From positions 496,001 to 560,000 of the forward strand of contig NZ_JAKLTO010000001.1 in the NCBI RefSeq assembly GCF_022012335.1: DNA of 64,000 nucleotides. The letters run 5' to 3'. Below are positions 18,415 through 27,680 of the stretch, in pieces. Source of the stretch: Flavobacterium sp. SM15. GTDB taxonomy: Bacteria; Bacteroidota; Bacteroidia; Flavobacteriales; Flavobacteriaceae. The position numbers were made by a program, and so were the translations under genes. The notes beneath the pieces are model-generated. The model was given only the letters and a program-made list of their open reading frames with translations, was not told the origin of the DNA and ran no database searches. Numbering within the stretch: the stretch's first letter is position 1; every line of letters starts with the position of its first letter.

Positions 18415-18978
18415 ATGACTAAACGATTTCCTTATACTTTCAATTATAAAAAATTTCTTCCATTTCTGGTGTTGGTTTTAGGTTTTTTTTTAGGGGTTTC
18501 CTGTCAAAGAAAGCAGGTGAAAAACGACGCTAGTTTTAAAACCACCATCTCTTTGAAATGTTCTAAAAACAACAGCATTCAGATTTTTTACAAAACCGTT
18601 ACCGATGACCGCTATTATGAAGAATTCAGTCTTCGTGAAAACATCAGCGCCAGTCAAAGCCTTCAGGATTTGGTTTTTGAATTTCCTCAGGGCGTTAAAC
18701 CCAGAAACCTGCGAATCGATTTGGGGGAGAATGAAAATGAAAACGACTCGGTAAAGGTTCAAGGCATTACCTTTCAATACAAAGACCGCCTGTTGGACGG
18801 AAGTCGTGGTAATTACAAATCTTGGTTTGAATTTAATCCGAATGTTGTGGCGGGAAAAGACAGCCTTACCTATCATTTGATCCGAAAAAACAATACTTTT
18901 GATCCGCAACTCAACGGAAACCGAAAGCTTAATGCCAAATTGGTTAAACTGTTCCCTCCGGATATTTACGAGAATTAG
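18415..18978 (+). CDS. Small lipoprotein of unknown function, paralogue 1
   Basis: The 187-residue protein has a basic, hydrophobic N-terminus ending in the lipobox LGVSC (lipid-linked Cys30). The mature part looks like one beta-sandwich domain. It contains FPQGVKPRNLRIDLGENEN, KVQGITFQYKD and NNTFDPQLNGN. The gene at 23766 on the other strand encodes a related protein with the same pattern of residues. I do not recognise a named family. The LRIDLG and repeated beta-strand pattern resembles accessory beta-sandwich domains in polysaccharide membrane proteins. It is inserted between two minus-strand blocks, with its own promoter. Confidence 0.75.
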   Translation: MTKRFPYTFNYKKFLPFLVLVLGFFLGVSCQRKQVKNDASFKTTISLKCSKNNSIQIFYKTVTDDRYYEEFSLRENISASQSLQDLVFEFPQGVKPRNLRIDLGENENENDSVKVQGITFQYKDRLLDGSRGNYKSWFEFNPNVVAGKDSLTYHLIRKNNTFDPQLNGNRKLNAKLVKLFPPDIYEN

Positions 18979-18992
18979 ACAAGTAAGGAAAA

Positions 18993-20066
18993 ATGAATGT
19001 ACTATTTATAGCAAGGGCAACCCTTTACGATTCACCCGGTGGTGATACCGTTCAACTTTTGAAAACAGCCGAAGGCTTAAGAAAACTTGGCGTTACAGTT
19101 GATATTGGATTAACCACGGGAACCTTTGATCATCACAAGTACGATATCATTCATTTTTTTAATATTATCCGACCGGCTGACATACTGTTCCATTTCAGAA
19201 AATCAAAAAGAACCGTAATTTCTACAATTTTTGTAGACTATACCGAATCTGAAATCCAGACCAGTACCTTTTTACGATCCACAATAACCCGAGTTTTTGG
19301 AGGCGATCTTACGGAATACCTAAAAACCGTTGCGAAGTTTATTTTCGGAAAAGAAAGACTAATTAGCAAAGAATACCTTTTTAAAGGGCAATTCAATTCT
19401 GAAAAATACCTGTTCAAAAACGCAGGGGCTCTGCTTCCCAACTCTAACAGCGAAGCTTCCCGATTGAAAAAGAAGTTTGGCTCCACAAATGCCTTGTTGA
19501 CTAAAATTGTAAATGCAATTGAACCTATTGAAAGTATAGTTCCAAATTCAAATTTTTCCAATAGTATCATTTGTGTTGGAAGAATCGAGCGACGAAAAAA
19601 TCAACTTAATTTGATAAAAGCGGTAAAAGATCTTGACATTCCGTGTTATATTATTGGAAAAGCGGCCATCAATGATCCGAGCTACCATGAAATGTGCAAG
19701 AATGAAGCTGGAAAAAATGTTCATTTTATTGAAGCTTTGCCTCAACATGAAATCTTTTCTATAATGAAAGCCGCACGCGTTCATGCTTTACCGACCTGGT
19801 TTGAAACTACCGGGCTGGTTTCTTTAGAAGCTGCCTATTATGGTTGCAATATCGTGATTACTAAAAAAGGGGATCAAGTAGAATACTTTCAAGACTATGC
19901 TTATTATTGTGAACCGGATGATATAACCTCTATTCGTGAGGCTATACTTAAAGCATATCAAGCCCCTTTTAACGAAGATTTTAAAGAAGTCATCGGAACA
20001 AAATACAACTGGACAGAAACAGCCCGTCAAACCTATGCCTGTTACCAAAGTCTTATGAATCAGTAG
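18993..20066 (+). CDS. Glycosyltransferase family 4 (group 1)
   Basis: The 357-residue GT-B enzyme starts with MNVLFIARATLYDSPGGDTVQL. It has CVGRIERRKNQLNLIKAV in the middle and ALPTWFETTGLVSLEAAYYG in the C-terminal half, with the family's Glu pair. It follows the lipoprotein gene by 14 bp and is probably read from the same promoter. Its stop lies 3 bp from the convergent Wzy stop, with no terminator between. Donor and acceptor sugars are unknown. Confidence 0.85.
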   Translation: MNVLFIARATLYDSPGGDTVQLLKTAEGLRKLGVTVDIGLTTGTFDHHKYDIIHFFNIIRPADILFHFRKSKRTVISTIFVDYTESEIQTSTFLRSTITRVFGGDLTEYLKTVAKFIFGKERLISKEYLFKGQFNSEKYLFKNAGALLPNSNSEASRLKKKFGSTNALLTKIVNAIEPIESIVPNSNFSNSIICVGRIERRKNQLNLIKAVKDLDIPCYIIGKAAINDPSYHEMCKNEAGKNVHFIEALPQHEIFSIMKAARVHALPTWFETTGLVSLEAAYYGCNIVITKKGDQVEYFQDYAYYCEPDDITSIREAILKAYQAPFNEDFKEVIGTKYNWTETARQTYACYQSLMNQ

Positions 20067-20069
20067 TAT

Positions 20070-21242
20070 TTACAGTTTCATTTTTCCGTCTCTGTAATAA
20101 TAGTAAAGGGTTATCCAGAAAAGATTAGTACCGATTAATGTACTGTAGAGCAACACACTTTCCATAAGACCGTAGAACATAAAACTGAGAATCACACAAA
20201 TTGGAACCCAAGCTTTTTGGTTTACCATTTTGGTAGTAGCAAGTATGTAAAAATAACATATGAAGAGGAAAAATATAAATCCTCCTTCAAAAAGCAATCG
20301 AAGATAACTGCTGTCGATAACGTAGTGCTTAAAGGTTGAAGACCCGAAAAAGAAATCTTTTGGTGTTAAAGTATGCAAGAACCATTCGTAAAAAGTTAGA
20401 CGTTTACTGAACAAACGATCCAAGGCCAGGTAAGAACTCCTTTGAAGACCAAAGAAAACCGTTATCGCCGGAAATAACACAATGAGAAAGACAAAACTAT
20501 AATTTACAAACTTGAAAAGTTTTGTGAGGTTTAAATTTACCTTTTCTTTCAAAAAGATTCCGGCATGATAAAAAATAAACGTGCCGTAAAGAGTAACCAT
20601 TGATAGTAAAAAACTTCTTGAAGCAGTTCGGTTGTAAATGTAAAACCATAGCGGAATGATCAAAATCATGTACAGATAAGCCTTTTTACTGTATTTGGAA
20701 AAATGCACTAACAACAATCCGTTTACAATAAAACAAAAATAATGCAATGCCCCCACGTTGGGCTGGTTAAACCCGAAGCTCATTCGGGTCTTTCGCTCAA
20801 AACCATAAGCAAATCCAGGCATATTGTATCCTTCTCCATAGGCTATAAACATAATCAAAAGGAATACACCGCTGATAATGAAATTGATGAGCAGGTACCT
20901 TCTAAACCGAATTCCAGAAACCGATTGTATAATCAGCAAGGGCATCAGTACATTTAATTTATACGATGAAAAATTAATCAAAGTATAAACCCCAATGATA
21001 AGTCCTGTTTTTATTAACGATTTATAACTCCAGTTCGAATAGTTAAAGGTAACTATGAATAAAAGGTATACAAAAAGCTCTAGAATTACATTTCTATTAT
21101 GAGTAATAATGATGGTCGTTAATTTTATATTCAGAAAAAGAAGCAATAAAAAAACTCCCAGTTCTTTAAAAGTAAATCCTAATTTGAAATTACTTCTAGT
21201 AACGATATTTTCTTGTTCCAAAGTTCCTTCTTTATTTAGCAT
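20070..21242 (-). CDS. Polysaccharide polymerase (Wzy-like) membrane protein
   Basis: This 390-residue protein has about ten membrane segments and few soluble stretches. Features include RMSFGFNQPNVGALHYF near residue 155 and YNRTASRSFLLSM, the Arg-rich pattern of Wzy/EpsF-type O-antigen polymerases. It differs from the two WaaL-type genes at 14705 and 15995 in lacking their NFHNQY motif. I therefore favour it as the true repeat-unit polymerase. It sits in the block with GT4 and Wzx, which is the expected neighbourhood. Confidence 0.75.
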   Translation of the reverse strand: MLNKEGTLEQENIVTRSNFKLGFTFKELGVFLLLLFLNIKLTTIIITHNRNVILELFVYLLFIVTFNYSNWSYKSLIKTGLIIGVYTLINFSSYKLNVLMPLLIIQSVSGIRFRRYLLINFIISGVFLLIMFIAYGEGYNMPGFAYGFERKTRMSFGFNQPNVGALHYFCFIVNGLLLVHFSKYSKKAYLYMILIIPLWFYIYNRTASRSFLLSMVTLYGTFIFYHAGIFLKEKVNLNLTKLFKFVNYSFVFLIVLFPAITVFFGLQRSSYLALDRLFSKRLTFYEWFLHTLTPKDFFFGSSTFKHYVIDSSYLRLLFEGGFIFFLFICYFYILATTKMVNQKAWVPICVILSFMFYGLMESVLLYSTLIGTNLFWITLYYYYRDGKMKL

Positions 21243-21251
21243 TCTTACTCA

Positions 21252-22313
21252 TTAACGGTTTAGCTCCATGGTAAATTCTTTCATTTCTTGTATAAGAACC
21301 GGTAGTTTTCTACATTTTGAAAAAGTTTCAAACGCACCATTACTTAATTTTTCACTCAGGGTGCTGTCTACTAAAGTTTGCTTTATTTTATCTTTTAAAT
21401 TCTGAATGTCCTCATTTTTGGCCAACAACCCGTTGTATCCGTTTTTTATACTGTATGGCATTGCCGAATTGTCAAATGCAATAACCGGAAGTCCGAAAGA
21501 CATTGCTTCTATAATTGCCATTCCGTATCCTTCCAATAAAGAAGGGAAAACACACAATTCTGAAGTGCTCAGGAACGAATCTTTCTGCTCATCAGAAACT
21601 CTACCGTGAAAGATAACGTTGGCGTGCAAATCATATTCCTTTACTTTTTGAACCAGGTCATTATAATAATTGGTATCGATAACCGATCCAAGAATATTTA
21701 CCTGAAAAGCTACGTTTTCTTTTTTGAGTAAACGCAATGATTCCACCAGTAAATGTAGTCCTTTCCGTGGCTCAATATTACCCACAAAAACCATTTGTCC
21801 TTTGTTCACAGAGCTTCTTCCTGCGTTGTTTTTATCCTGAAAGGCGATTTCCAGATAACTCACCTTATTTGAAGGTAACAGTTTCTTTGTTTGATCCAAA
21901 ATATATGGGCTTGGGATAACAATAGTATTGGCCATTCGAAGGAAGTTTACCTCAAAAAATCGAAACACGGTTCTCTTGACACCCTTCATTTCCAGAAACT
22001 TATAATGGTGGTGCAAGATAAAAACCTTCTTCTTTGGGAAAAACACCCGTAAAACAAAAACCAATAAAAAACAATGGTAGGCATCTACACTGTTCCAAAA
22101 GAAATTATCGGCCTGATTTACTTTTTTAAGCCATTTCAATTCTAGAAATGGGGTAATGAATTTTTTAAAGGCAAATCCGCCTTTGTGCACTTTCGGCTTA
22201 TAAAATGTTATCGATAAGTCTTGGTTCTGCTTCATTGTTCTATACAACAACGAATCGTATAAATTTCCGCCGGTTAAGGTTAAATTTTCAAGAGCAAAAA
22301 CAATGACTTTCAT
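21252..22313 (-). CDS. Glycosyltransferase family 4
   Basis: I start this 353-residue GT-B enzyme at ATG 22313, where the typical N-terminus begins (MKVIVFALENLTLTGGNL). An upstream start at 22412 would add 33 non-conserved residues and overlap Wzx by 38 bp. VFVGNIEPRKGLHLLVES is the mid-protein donor-domain start, and FPSLLEGYGMAIIEAMSFGLPV is the GT4 glutamate motif. It works with its neighbours to build the repeat unit; the sugar is unknown. Confidence 0.85.
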   Translation of the reverse strand: MKVIVFALENLTLTGGNLYDSLLYRTMKQNQDLSITFYKPKVHKGGFAFKKFITPFLELKWLKKVNQADNFFWNSVDAYHCFLLVFVLRVFFPKKKVFILHHHYKFLEMKGVKRTVFRFFEVNFLRMANTIVIPSPYILDQTKKLLPSNKVSYLEIAFQDKNNAGRSSVNKGQMVFVGNIEPRKGLHLLVESLRLLKKENVAFQVNILGSVIDTNYYNDLVQKVKEYDLHANVIFHGRVSDEQKDSFLSTSELCVFPSLLEGYGMAIIEAMSFGLPVIAFDNSAMPYSIKNGYNGLLAKNEDIQNLKDKIKQTLVDSTLSEKLSNGAFETFSKCRKLPVLIQEMKEFTMELNR

Positions 22314-22374
22314 TTTTAATAGTAAATTGATTGAACTAAAATTGTGTTTTCCTGTTTTAAAGAATAAGCTTTTT

Positions 22375-23667
22375 TTATTGCTGCAAATATTTTTTTTGAA
22401 CTCCACTGGCATAATAATACATCAGAAATGCAATAATTATTTGGGAAATTATACTTGAGGATGCCGTGCCAAGATAATTAAAATAATACGAAAGAACTGC
22501 GCAAAGGATCAAATTAAAAACCGCACAAGCCGAAAAGATCTTAAAGAAAATATCGGCCCTGCCCAATACAATAAGCACTAATTTCCCATAGACCTGATCC
22601 AAGAAAGACACCAATGGAAATACAATCATGATTCTAAAAACCAGAACGCTTTGCTCAAGATTGGCCACATCTTTGTTTTTATAGATGATGTCAAACAATA
22701 GATCTGCAAAAACAAAAACAAAAACGGTTCCAAAAATGATGATTAAAACACCCCACTTTTTCGCTTTTTCAATAAATGCCATCCCTTGCTTGTAATCTTC
22801 ATTAACCAATTTTGAAACGTGCGGATAAAGCGTATTGATTACCGGAGAGAGTAAACTTGCAGCGGCACGAATCACTTTTTCAGCAGCAGAATATATTCCA
22901 ACACTCTGATTTCCGGAAACAAAACCAAGAATCAAAACATTGGAAAAGGTTAAAACCGCCATATAAAATTCAGACATAAACAAGTGATAGCCTGTTTTTA
23001 ATTGTCCGGTTATGGCCTCAAACTTAGGAAGTGTATAGTGTATGTCCAGAACAAATCTAATTACCACTAAAGAAGCTATTCCTGAGAAAACAGCTCCTGC
23101 CGATAAAAACAAAGGAACCATCCAAATGTCTGGAACCCCTTTTACGAAAATAAAAATACAAACTGTAAATATGGTTTTAAAAAACACGTTGATGTAACTA
23201 ACGTATTTCATTTTTTGTAATCCTTGAAAGAGCCATAAGGAAAATAAAGTTTGCCCAACAACAATTCCAAAGTACAAAAAGTAAATTAATGCGTTCTCGC
23301 GAAACCTGTCAAAACAAAAAACAACAACTGAAAACACAAAAAAGCAAACCAGCAATAAAAACAATTTTGCACTAAGTACCTCGGAGTAAATACGCTGAAC
23401 CTCTTTTTTATCATCAGAACAAATCGAAAGTTCCCGGGTAGTAGAAATGTTAAAACCGTATTCAACAAAGATTACCAAAAAAAGTACAAAAGAGTGAACA
23501 AAAGTAAGCAGTCCGAATTTTTCCAAACCAACGGTTCTTATTAAATAAGGTATGGTAAGGAACGGCAATACAACATTGAGTACCTGTAAAAGCACAAGAG
23601 AAAAAAAGTTAGTAATCAAGGTACTAACTTGCTTGGTTTTAAAACTTTTGGTGTTTATTTTAAACAT
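22375..23667 (-). CDS. Polysaccharide flippase (Wzx, RfbX type)
   Basis: The 430-residue protein has about 12 membrane helices and the MOP-family N-terminal pattern LLQVLNVVLPFLTIPYLIRTVG plus EKFGLLTFVHSF. It should flip undecaprenyl-linked repeat units to the periplasm. I start it at ATG 23667. The longer frame from 23727 would run through the terminator hairpin of the upstream lipoprotein gene and adds 20 residues unlike the family. The GT4 and Wzy genes follow in the same direction. Confidence 0.85.
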   Translation of the reverse strand: MFKINTKSFKTKQVSTLITNFFSLVLLQVLNVVLPFLTIPYLIRTVGLEKFGLLTFVHSFVLFLVIFVEYGFNISTTRELSICSDDKKEVQRIYSEVLSAKLFLLLVCFFVFSVVVFCFDRFRENALIYFLYFGIVVGQTLFSLWLFQGLQKMKYVSYINVFFKTIFTVCIFIFVKGVPDIWMVPLFLSAGAVFSGIASLVVIRFVLDIHYTLPKFEAITGQLKTGYHLFMSEFYMAVLTFSNVLILGFVSGNQSVGIYSAAEKVIRAAASLLSPVINTLYPHVSKLVNEDYKQGMAFIEKAKKWGVLIIIFGTVFVFVFADLLFDIIYKNKDVANLEQSVLVFRIMIVFPLVSFLDQVYGKLVLIVLGRADIFFKIFSACAVFNLILCAVLSYYFNYLGTASSSIISQIIIAFLMYYYASGVQKKYLQQ

Positions 23668-23707
23668 TTCAAAACAGTTTATAGCACTTATCCGGGAACA
23701 GCTAGGG

Positions 23708-23744
23708 TATAAAAATAAAAAAGCCATAAGATTACTTATAGCTT
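23708..23744 (-). terminator. Terminator of lipoprotein gene 2
   Basis: On the minus strand AAGCTATAAG pairs with CTTATGGCTT (10 bp, one U-G pair) around a 4-base loop, then a T-rich tract. It isolates the lipoprotein from Wzx and helps decide the Wzx start. Confidence 0.65.
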
Positions 23745-23765
23745 CTTTATTTTATGTTTGTTTAT

Positions 23766-24281
23766 TTAACTTTTAAATTTTTTCAGCTTACTAACCAACA
23801 AATCGTTTCCTATGATAAAAGGATCGTATTGATTGTCTACTTTTATTAATTTGTGTCCTACATATTCAGGATCCCATGTAACGAAAATATTAGGCGCAAA
23901 ATATTTACTGTAATTTCCAAAATCTCCATTTACTACATGTGATTTATATTTTACGGTAATGTTTTTTATTGTAACATTGTTTTGAGTAGGATTTGTCCCT
24001 AAATCAATTCTTAGGTTTTCAGGTATTATTCCTTTTGGTAATTCAAAATCAACTGTTTGCATCTCGTTAGAAGCATAAATTGGTTTAGAAACCGAATTTG
24101 CATCACTCCATTCGGAACCTTTTACTAAATAATAAATTTGTAGATAGTCGTTTTTAGCAAAAACAGTTTCAATTACAATAGATACATTGTCTTTTCCTTC
24201 TGCTTCAGTGTTTTCTCCATTTTTACAAGATGAAAACAAAGACAATATAAATAAACCTGCTACAATAAATTTTGATTTCAT
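23766..24281 (-). CDS. Small lipoprotein of unknown function, paralogue 2
   Basis: The 171-residue protein has a signal peptide with lipobox LFSSC (lipid-linked Cys19). Its mature domain matches paralogue 1 at 18415: FELPKGIIPENLRIDLGTNP, then ITVKYKSHVVNGDFGNY, and NQYDPFIIGNDLLVSKLKKF near the C-terminus. Both keep an LRIDLG core and a C-terminal Asp-Pro, then an Asn and several Lys. I do not recognise a named family. It is embedded in the polysaccharide block but has its own promoter and terminator, so it looks like an independently regulated accessory. Confidence 0.75.
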   Translation of the reverse strand: MKSKFIVAGLFILSLFSSCKNGENTEAEGKDNVSIVIETVFAKNDYLQIYYLVKGSEWSDANSVSKPIYASNEMQTVDFELPKGIIPENLRIDLGTNPTQNNVTIKNITVKYKSHVVNGDFGNYSKYFAPNIFVTWDPEYVGHKLIKVDNQYDPFIIGNDLLVSKLKKFKS

Positions 24282-24301
24282 GTGTCTGTCTTTTTTTTGG
24301 G

Positions 24302-24309
24302 CAAAAGTA
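24302..24309 (-). promoter_or_regulatory. Candidate -7 element of lipoprotein gene 2
   Basis: On the minus strand this reads TACTTTTG (TAnnTTTG), 20 bp before the lipoprotein start and just after the acyltransferase stop. Confidence 0.5.
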
Positions 24310-24310
24310 A

Positions 24311-25405
24311 TTATTTATTAAAAATAATACTAAGGTTTTTTTTAACAAAATTTATATATCCAATACGATTTTGGTCATTTATCATTTTTTGCAGCGGCAC
24401 TTCTATAAACCTGTAGCTAATTGCAGAAACCACGATCAAAAAAACAACTCCTGTGTAAAAAATATACGTCGGATTGTTTAAGTGTATTTGCTTCATAAGA
24501 GCAGTTGTCCAGGAAAAAACCGGATGCTGTAAAATATAAATACCATAACTGATTTCCCCTAAAAAAATCAACGGTTTAAGATTGGAAATTTTTGTAATCA
24601 AACCATTGTTTCTGGAAATAAAATAAATAAGGGGAACAAATACCACGGCCAACATTCCGTTGTGGTAGACAAGGCCAATATTTGTTTTCAAAGCAATTAG
24701 AACTAAACCAATTAAACCTAATATATAAAGATCATAGTTTCTACTCTCTTGCTTGTTTTGGTTTATTAAAAACAATCCAAGAGCATTTCCTACCAGAAAT
24801 TCATTGAAATGCAATAATGGGAAATAATATATAAACTGGTAATTATCCGAAGGGAAGGGCTTGTAAAATTGAGAATTGATCAATAAATGAAAAACTATCT
24901 GGCTCAGAATAAAAACAATACCAATCGGAATCAGGATCTTTTTTAGCGGATAACGGTTATAAAACCAGTTAAACAAAAAGGGAAACGTTACATAAAAAAA
25001 CATTTCTACGGTTAAAGACCAACTCGGGTAATTGAACGCGAAGACATGCCCTGGAAGCCAAGCTTGTAATAAGGTGCTGTTTAATAAGAGTTGACCAATT
25101 GGCAGCGGCTCTAAAGTGTAAGCAAAATAAGCGATCAACATTAAAATTGCAAAACCGTAGGCCGGATAAATCCGGGCAATTCTTTTCTTAATAAAATTCC
25201 AGAAGTTAATGCTGCCTTTATTTTGATAAGCAATGATCATTACAAACCCTGAAAGAATGAAGAAATAACTCACCCCTACATTTGCCTGTTTAAAAATAGA
25301 ATTCAGAAATTTGTGTTCAAACGGAAAAACATTTACTCCGTAATGGTAGATCACTATAGCCATTGCTGCTAAAAATCTGGTAAACGTTAACTGTTCTAAA
25401 CGCAT
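24311..25405 (-). CDS. Acyltransferase family 3 (OafA/YrhL-type) membrane protein
   Basis: The 364-residue protein has about ten membrane segments. It starts with LTFTRFLAAMAIVIYHYG, where His21 matches the conserved His of acyltransferase-3 proteins, and carries FFILSGFVM and PSWSLTVEMFFYVTFPFLF. The family moves acetyl or other acyl groups onto surface sugars across the membrane. It lies 18 bp after rfbD and probably decorates the polysaccharide made by this locus. The acyl donor and target sugar are not visible. Confidence 0.88.
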   Translation of the reverse strand: MRLEQLTFTRFLAAMAIVIYHYGVNVFPFEHKFLNSIFKQANVGVSYFFILSGFVMIIAYQNKGSINFWNFIKKRIARIYPAYGFAILMLIAYFAYTLEPLPIGQLLLNSTLLQAWLPGHVFAFNYPSWSLTVEMFFYVTFPFLFNWFYNRYPLKKILIPIGIVFILSQIVFHLLINSQFYKPFPSDNYQFIYYFPLLHFNEFLVGNALGLFLINQNKQESRNYDLYILGLIGLVLIALKTNIGLVYHNGMLAVVFVPLIYFISRNNGLITKISNLKPLIFLGEISYGIYILQHPVFSWTTALMKQIHLNNPTYIFYTGVVFLIVVSAISYRFIEVPLQKMINDQNRIGYINFVKKNLSIIFNK

Positions 25406-25423
25406 AATATGGTCTTTATCAAT

Positions 25424-26254
25424 TTAATTTTTAATTTCAAACACAGTTTTTGCCTTATACGTATCCATAACACTGTAAGCCGGTCGTTTAGCCGGTGTAG
25501 GATAAGCACTTGTTGGTATTGGATGAACGGTTATCTGAACATTATTTTCTTTAAATATTTTCAAAGCAAAATCAAACCAACTCATAACCTCATCCCCTGA
25601 GAAATGATAAGTACCGAAAAGCACTCCGATTTCAGCAGAAGAAACCGTGTTAACTTTAACAATTATTCTAATTAAGAATTCGGCTAAATCTACTGCGTTT
25701 GTTGGACATCCGATCTGATCGCTAACCACAGAAAGCTCATCGCGCTCCTTGGCCAGGCGTAACATGGTTTTATAGAAATTATTTCCAAACTGAGAATACA
25801 CCCATGAGGTTCGCACAATAATATGTTTTTCCCATGTTTTTTGGATTACCTGCTCCCCTTCAAGTTTGGTTTTGCCATAAACCCCTAGCGGATTGGTAGC
25901 ATCTTCCTCTTTGTAAGGAGAATTTTTGGTGCCGTCAAAAACAAAATCGGTGGAAACATGAAGCAATACCGCATTGTGCTTTTTACAAACTTTTGCCAAG
26001 TTCTCGGCCCCGGTAACGTTTATGGAATAGGCTTTTTCCGGTTCGCTTTCGGCTTTATCAACTGCGGTATAAGCCGCTGCATTAATACAGAAGTGGGGGT
26101 GGTACTTCTCAAAGACCGACTCACAATTTTGCAAGTCTGCGATATTCAACTCCGAAGAAGTACAGTAAACAAACTCAAACTGCGGAAAATTACCCGAAAT
26201 ATACTGAAGTGCTTGTCCTAATTGACCCGCAGCTCCGGTAACTAAAACTACCAT
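25424..26254 (-). CDS. rfbD: dTDP-4-dehydrorhamnose reductase
   Basis: The 276-residue SDR enzyme makes the final NAD(P)H-dependent reduction to dTDP-L-rhamnose. It has the cofactor motif TGAAGQLGQAL near the N-terminus, HVSTDFVFDGT around residue 100 and the catalytic YGKTKLEGE. It overlaps rfbC by 7 bp, so the two are translated together. With rfbB, rfbA and rfbC upstream, all four dTDP-rhamnose enzymes are present in order B-A-C-D. Confidence 0.95.
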   Translation of the reverse strand: MVVLVTGAAGQLGQALQYISGNFPQFEFVYCTSSELNIADLQNCESVFEKYHPHFCINAAAYTAVDKAESEPEKAYSINVTGAENLAKVCKKHNAVLLHVSTDFVFDGTKNSPYKEEDATNPLGVYGKTKLEGEQVIQKTWEKHIIVRTSWVYSQFGNNFYKTMLRLAKERDELSVVSDQIGCPTNAVDLAEFLIRIIVKVNTVSSAEIGVLFGTYHFSGDEVMSWFDFALKIFKENNVQITVHPIPTSAYPTPAKRPAYSVMDTYKAKTVFEIKN

Positions 26255-26799
26255 ATTTTTTTAGCGTTTGCCAAGGTTGGTAAAACGGTGTCTTTTTCAG
26301 ATACCAATAATTCGCTTTCCATTAATTGCCAATCGATTCCTAAAGTAGGGTCGTTATAAATGATGCCGCCTTCCGATTCTTTATTGTAAAAATTATCGCA
26401 TTTATAGAAAAAAACGGCTTTTTCACTCAAGACCACAAACCCGTGGGCAAATCCTCTTGGGACAAATAATTGACGTTGATTTTCTGCCGATAAAAGTTCG
26501 GCCACATACTGACCATAGGTTGGTGACTCCGGACGGATATCCACTGCAACATCCAAAACCTCACCGTGAAGTACGCGCACCAATTTTGCCTGAGCATGCT
26601 CCCCACATTGGTAATGAAGCCCGCGCAAAACACCTTTGGTGGAATACGACTGATTGTCCTGAACAAAGTGCACCTTCGCTCCGGTACCCTGCTCAAAGGT
26701 TCTCTCGTTAAAGCTTTCCATAAAATATCCTCGGGAATCTCCAATTACATTGGGCTCAAGAATAAAACATCCGGATAATTTGGTTGGTATAAAATTCAT
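26248..26799 (-). CDS. rfbC: dTDP-4-dehydrorhamnose 3,5-epimerase
   Basis: The 183-residue cupin enzyme epimerises C3 and C5 of dTDP-4-keto-6-deoxyglucose. DSRGYFMESF is at the N-terminus, and the catalytic His62 lies in VLRGLHYQ. The family's VPRGFAHGFVVLSE and DPTLGIDW motifs follow, and length is usual. It starts 4 bp after the rfbA stop and overlaps rfbD by 7 bp. Confidence 0.95.
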   Translation of the reverse strand: MNFIPTKLSGCFILEPNVIGDSRGYFMESFNERTFEQGTGAKVHFVQDNQSYSTKGVLRGLHYQCGEHAQAKLVRVLHGEVLDVAVDIRPESPTYGQYVAELLSAENQRQLFVPRGFAHGFVVLSEKAVFFYKCDNFYNKESEGGIIYNDPTLGIDWQLMESELLVSEKDTVLPTLANAKKIW

Positions 26800-26803
26800 G
26801 TTG

Positions 26804-27661
26804 TTATAACAAACTCATTAAGTGTTTTCCGTATCCGCTTTTTAATAACGGTTCGGCTAATGCTTTTAATTGTGCGGCATCGATAAAGCCCATCTTGTAG
26901 GCGGCTTCCTCTATGGCGCCAATTTTTAAGCCCTGACGCTCTTCGATTACTTCCACAAACTGACCCGCCTGCATTAAAGATTGGAACGTTCCGGTATCCA
27001 ACCAAGCTGTTCCTCGGTCTAAGATGCTTACCTGAAGTTTGCCTCGGTTTAAATATTCCTTGTTCACATCGGTAATTTCCAATTCGCCGCGGTGACTTGG
27101 TTTGATGTTGGCGGCTATTTCAATTACATCGTTATCGTAAAAATAAATTCCCGGAACTGCATAGTTTGATTTAGGCTCAAGCGGTTTTTCCTCAATAGAA
27201 AGTACTTTTCCGTCTTTGTCGAAATCTACAACCCCGTAACGTTCCGGGTCGTGCACATGGTATGCATAAATAATTCCGCCGTCCGGATTATTGTTCGCCT
27301 GAAGCAATTCTGCCAAACCGGTTCCGTAGAAAATATTATCCCCTAAAATCAGGGCCACTTTATCGTTTCCGACAAACTCTTTTCCAATGATAAAAGCCTC
27401 GGCCAGTCCGTTGGGATGCTCCTGTACTGCATATTCAAAACGACAACCTAATCTGCTTCCGTCTCCCAACAATTGGCGAAACAAAGGCAAATCGTGCGGG
27501 GTCGAAATAATCAAAATTTCACGGATTCCGGCCCACATCAACGTTGATAGTGGGTAGTAAATCATCGGTTTGTCGTAAATTGGCATTAACTGCTTGCTTA
27601 CCGCAAGCGTTAAGGGATGCAAACGGGTTCCTGAACCTCCTGCTAATATTATTCCTTTCAT
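26804..27661 (-). CDS. rfbA: Glucose-1-phosphate thymidylyltransferase
   Basis: I start this 285-residue enzyme at ATG 27661, where the standard N-terminus [17 protein letters not shown] begins. An upstream start at 27706 would add 15 non-family residues over the hairpin. It makes dTDP-glucose from glucose-1-phosphate and dTTP. The active-site region is [11 protein letters not shown] near residue 110, and [13 protein letters not shown] also fits. A hairpin at 27681-27709 separates it from rfbB. Confidence 0.95.
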   Translation of the reverse strand: MKGIILAGGSGTRLHPLTLAVSKQLMPIYDKPMIYYPLSTLMWAGIREILIISTPHDLPLFRQLLGDGSRLGCRFEYAVQEHPNGLAEAFIIGKEFVGNDKVALILGDNIFYGTGLAELLQANNNPDGGIIYAYHVHDPERYGVVDFDKDGKVLSIEEKPLEPKSNYAVPGIYFYDNDVIEIAANIKPSHRGELEITDVNKEYLNRGKLQVSILDRGTAWLDTGTFQSLMQAGQFVEVIEERQGLKIGAIEEAAYKMGFIDAAQLKALAEPLLKSGYGKHLMSLL

Positions 27662-27680
27662 AAAAAGACTAAAAATTAAA

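Noticed and set aside
21252..22412. Longer GT4 reading with 33 extra N-terminal residues
   Set aside because: The typical GT4 N-terminus begins at 22313, and the longer form would overlap Wzx by 38 bp.
22375..23727. Longer Wzx reading from 23727
   Set aside because: The extra 20 codons cross the terminator hairpin of lipoprotein 2 and do not look like the family.
26427..26778. Other-frame ORFs over rfbC
   Set aside because: They overlap a well-supported rfbC and are frame shadows.
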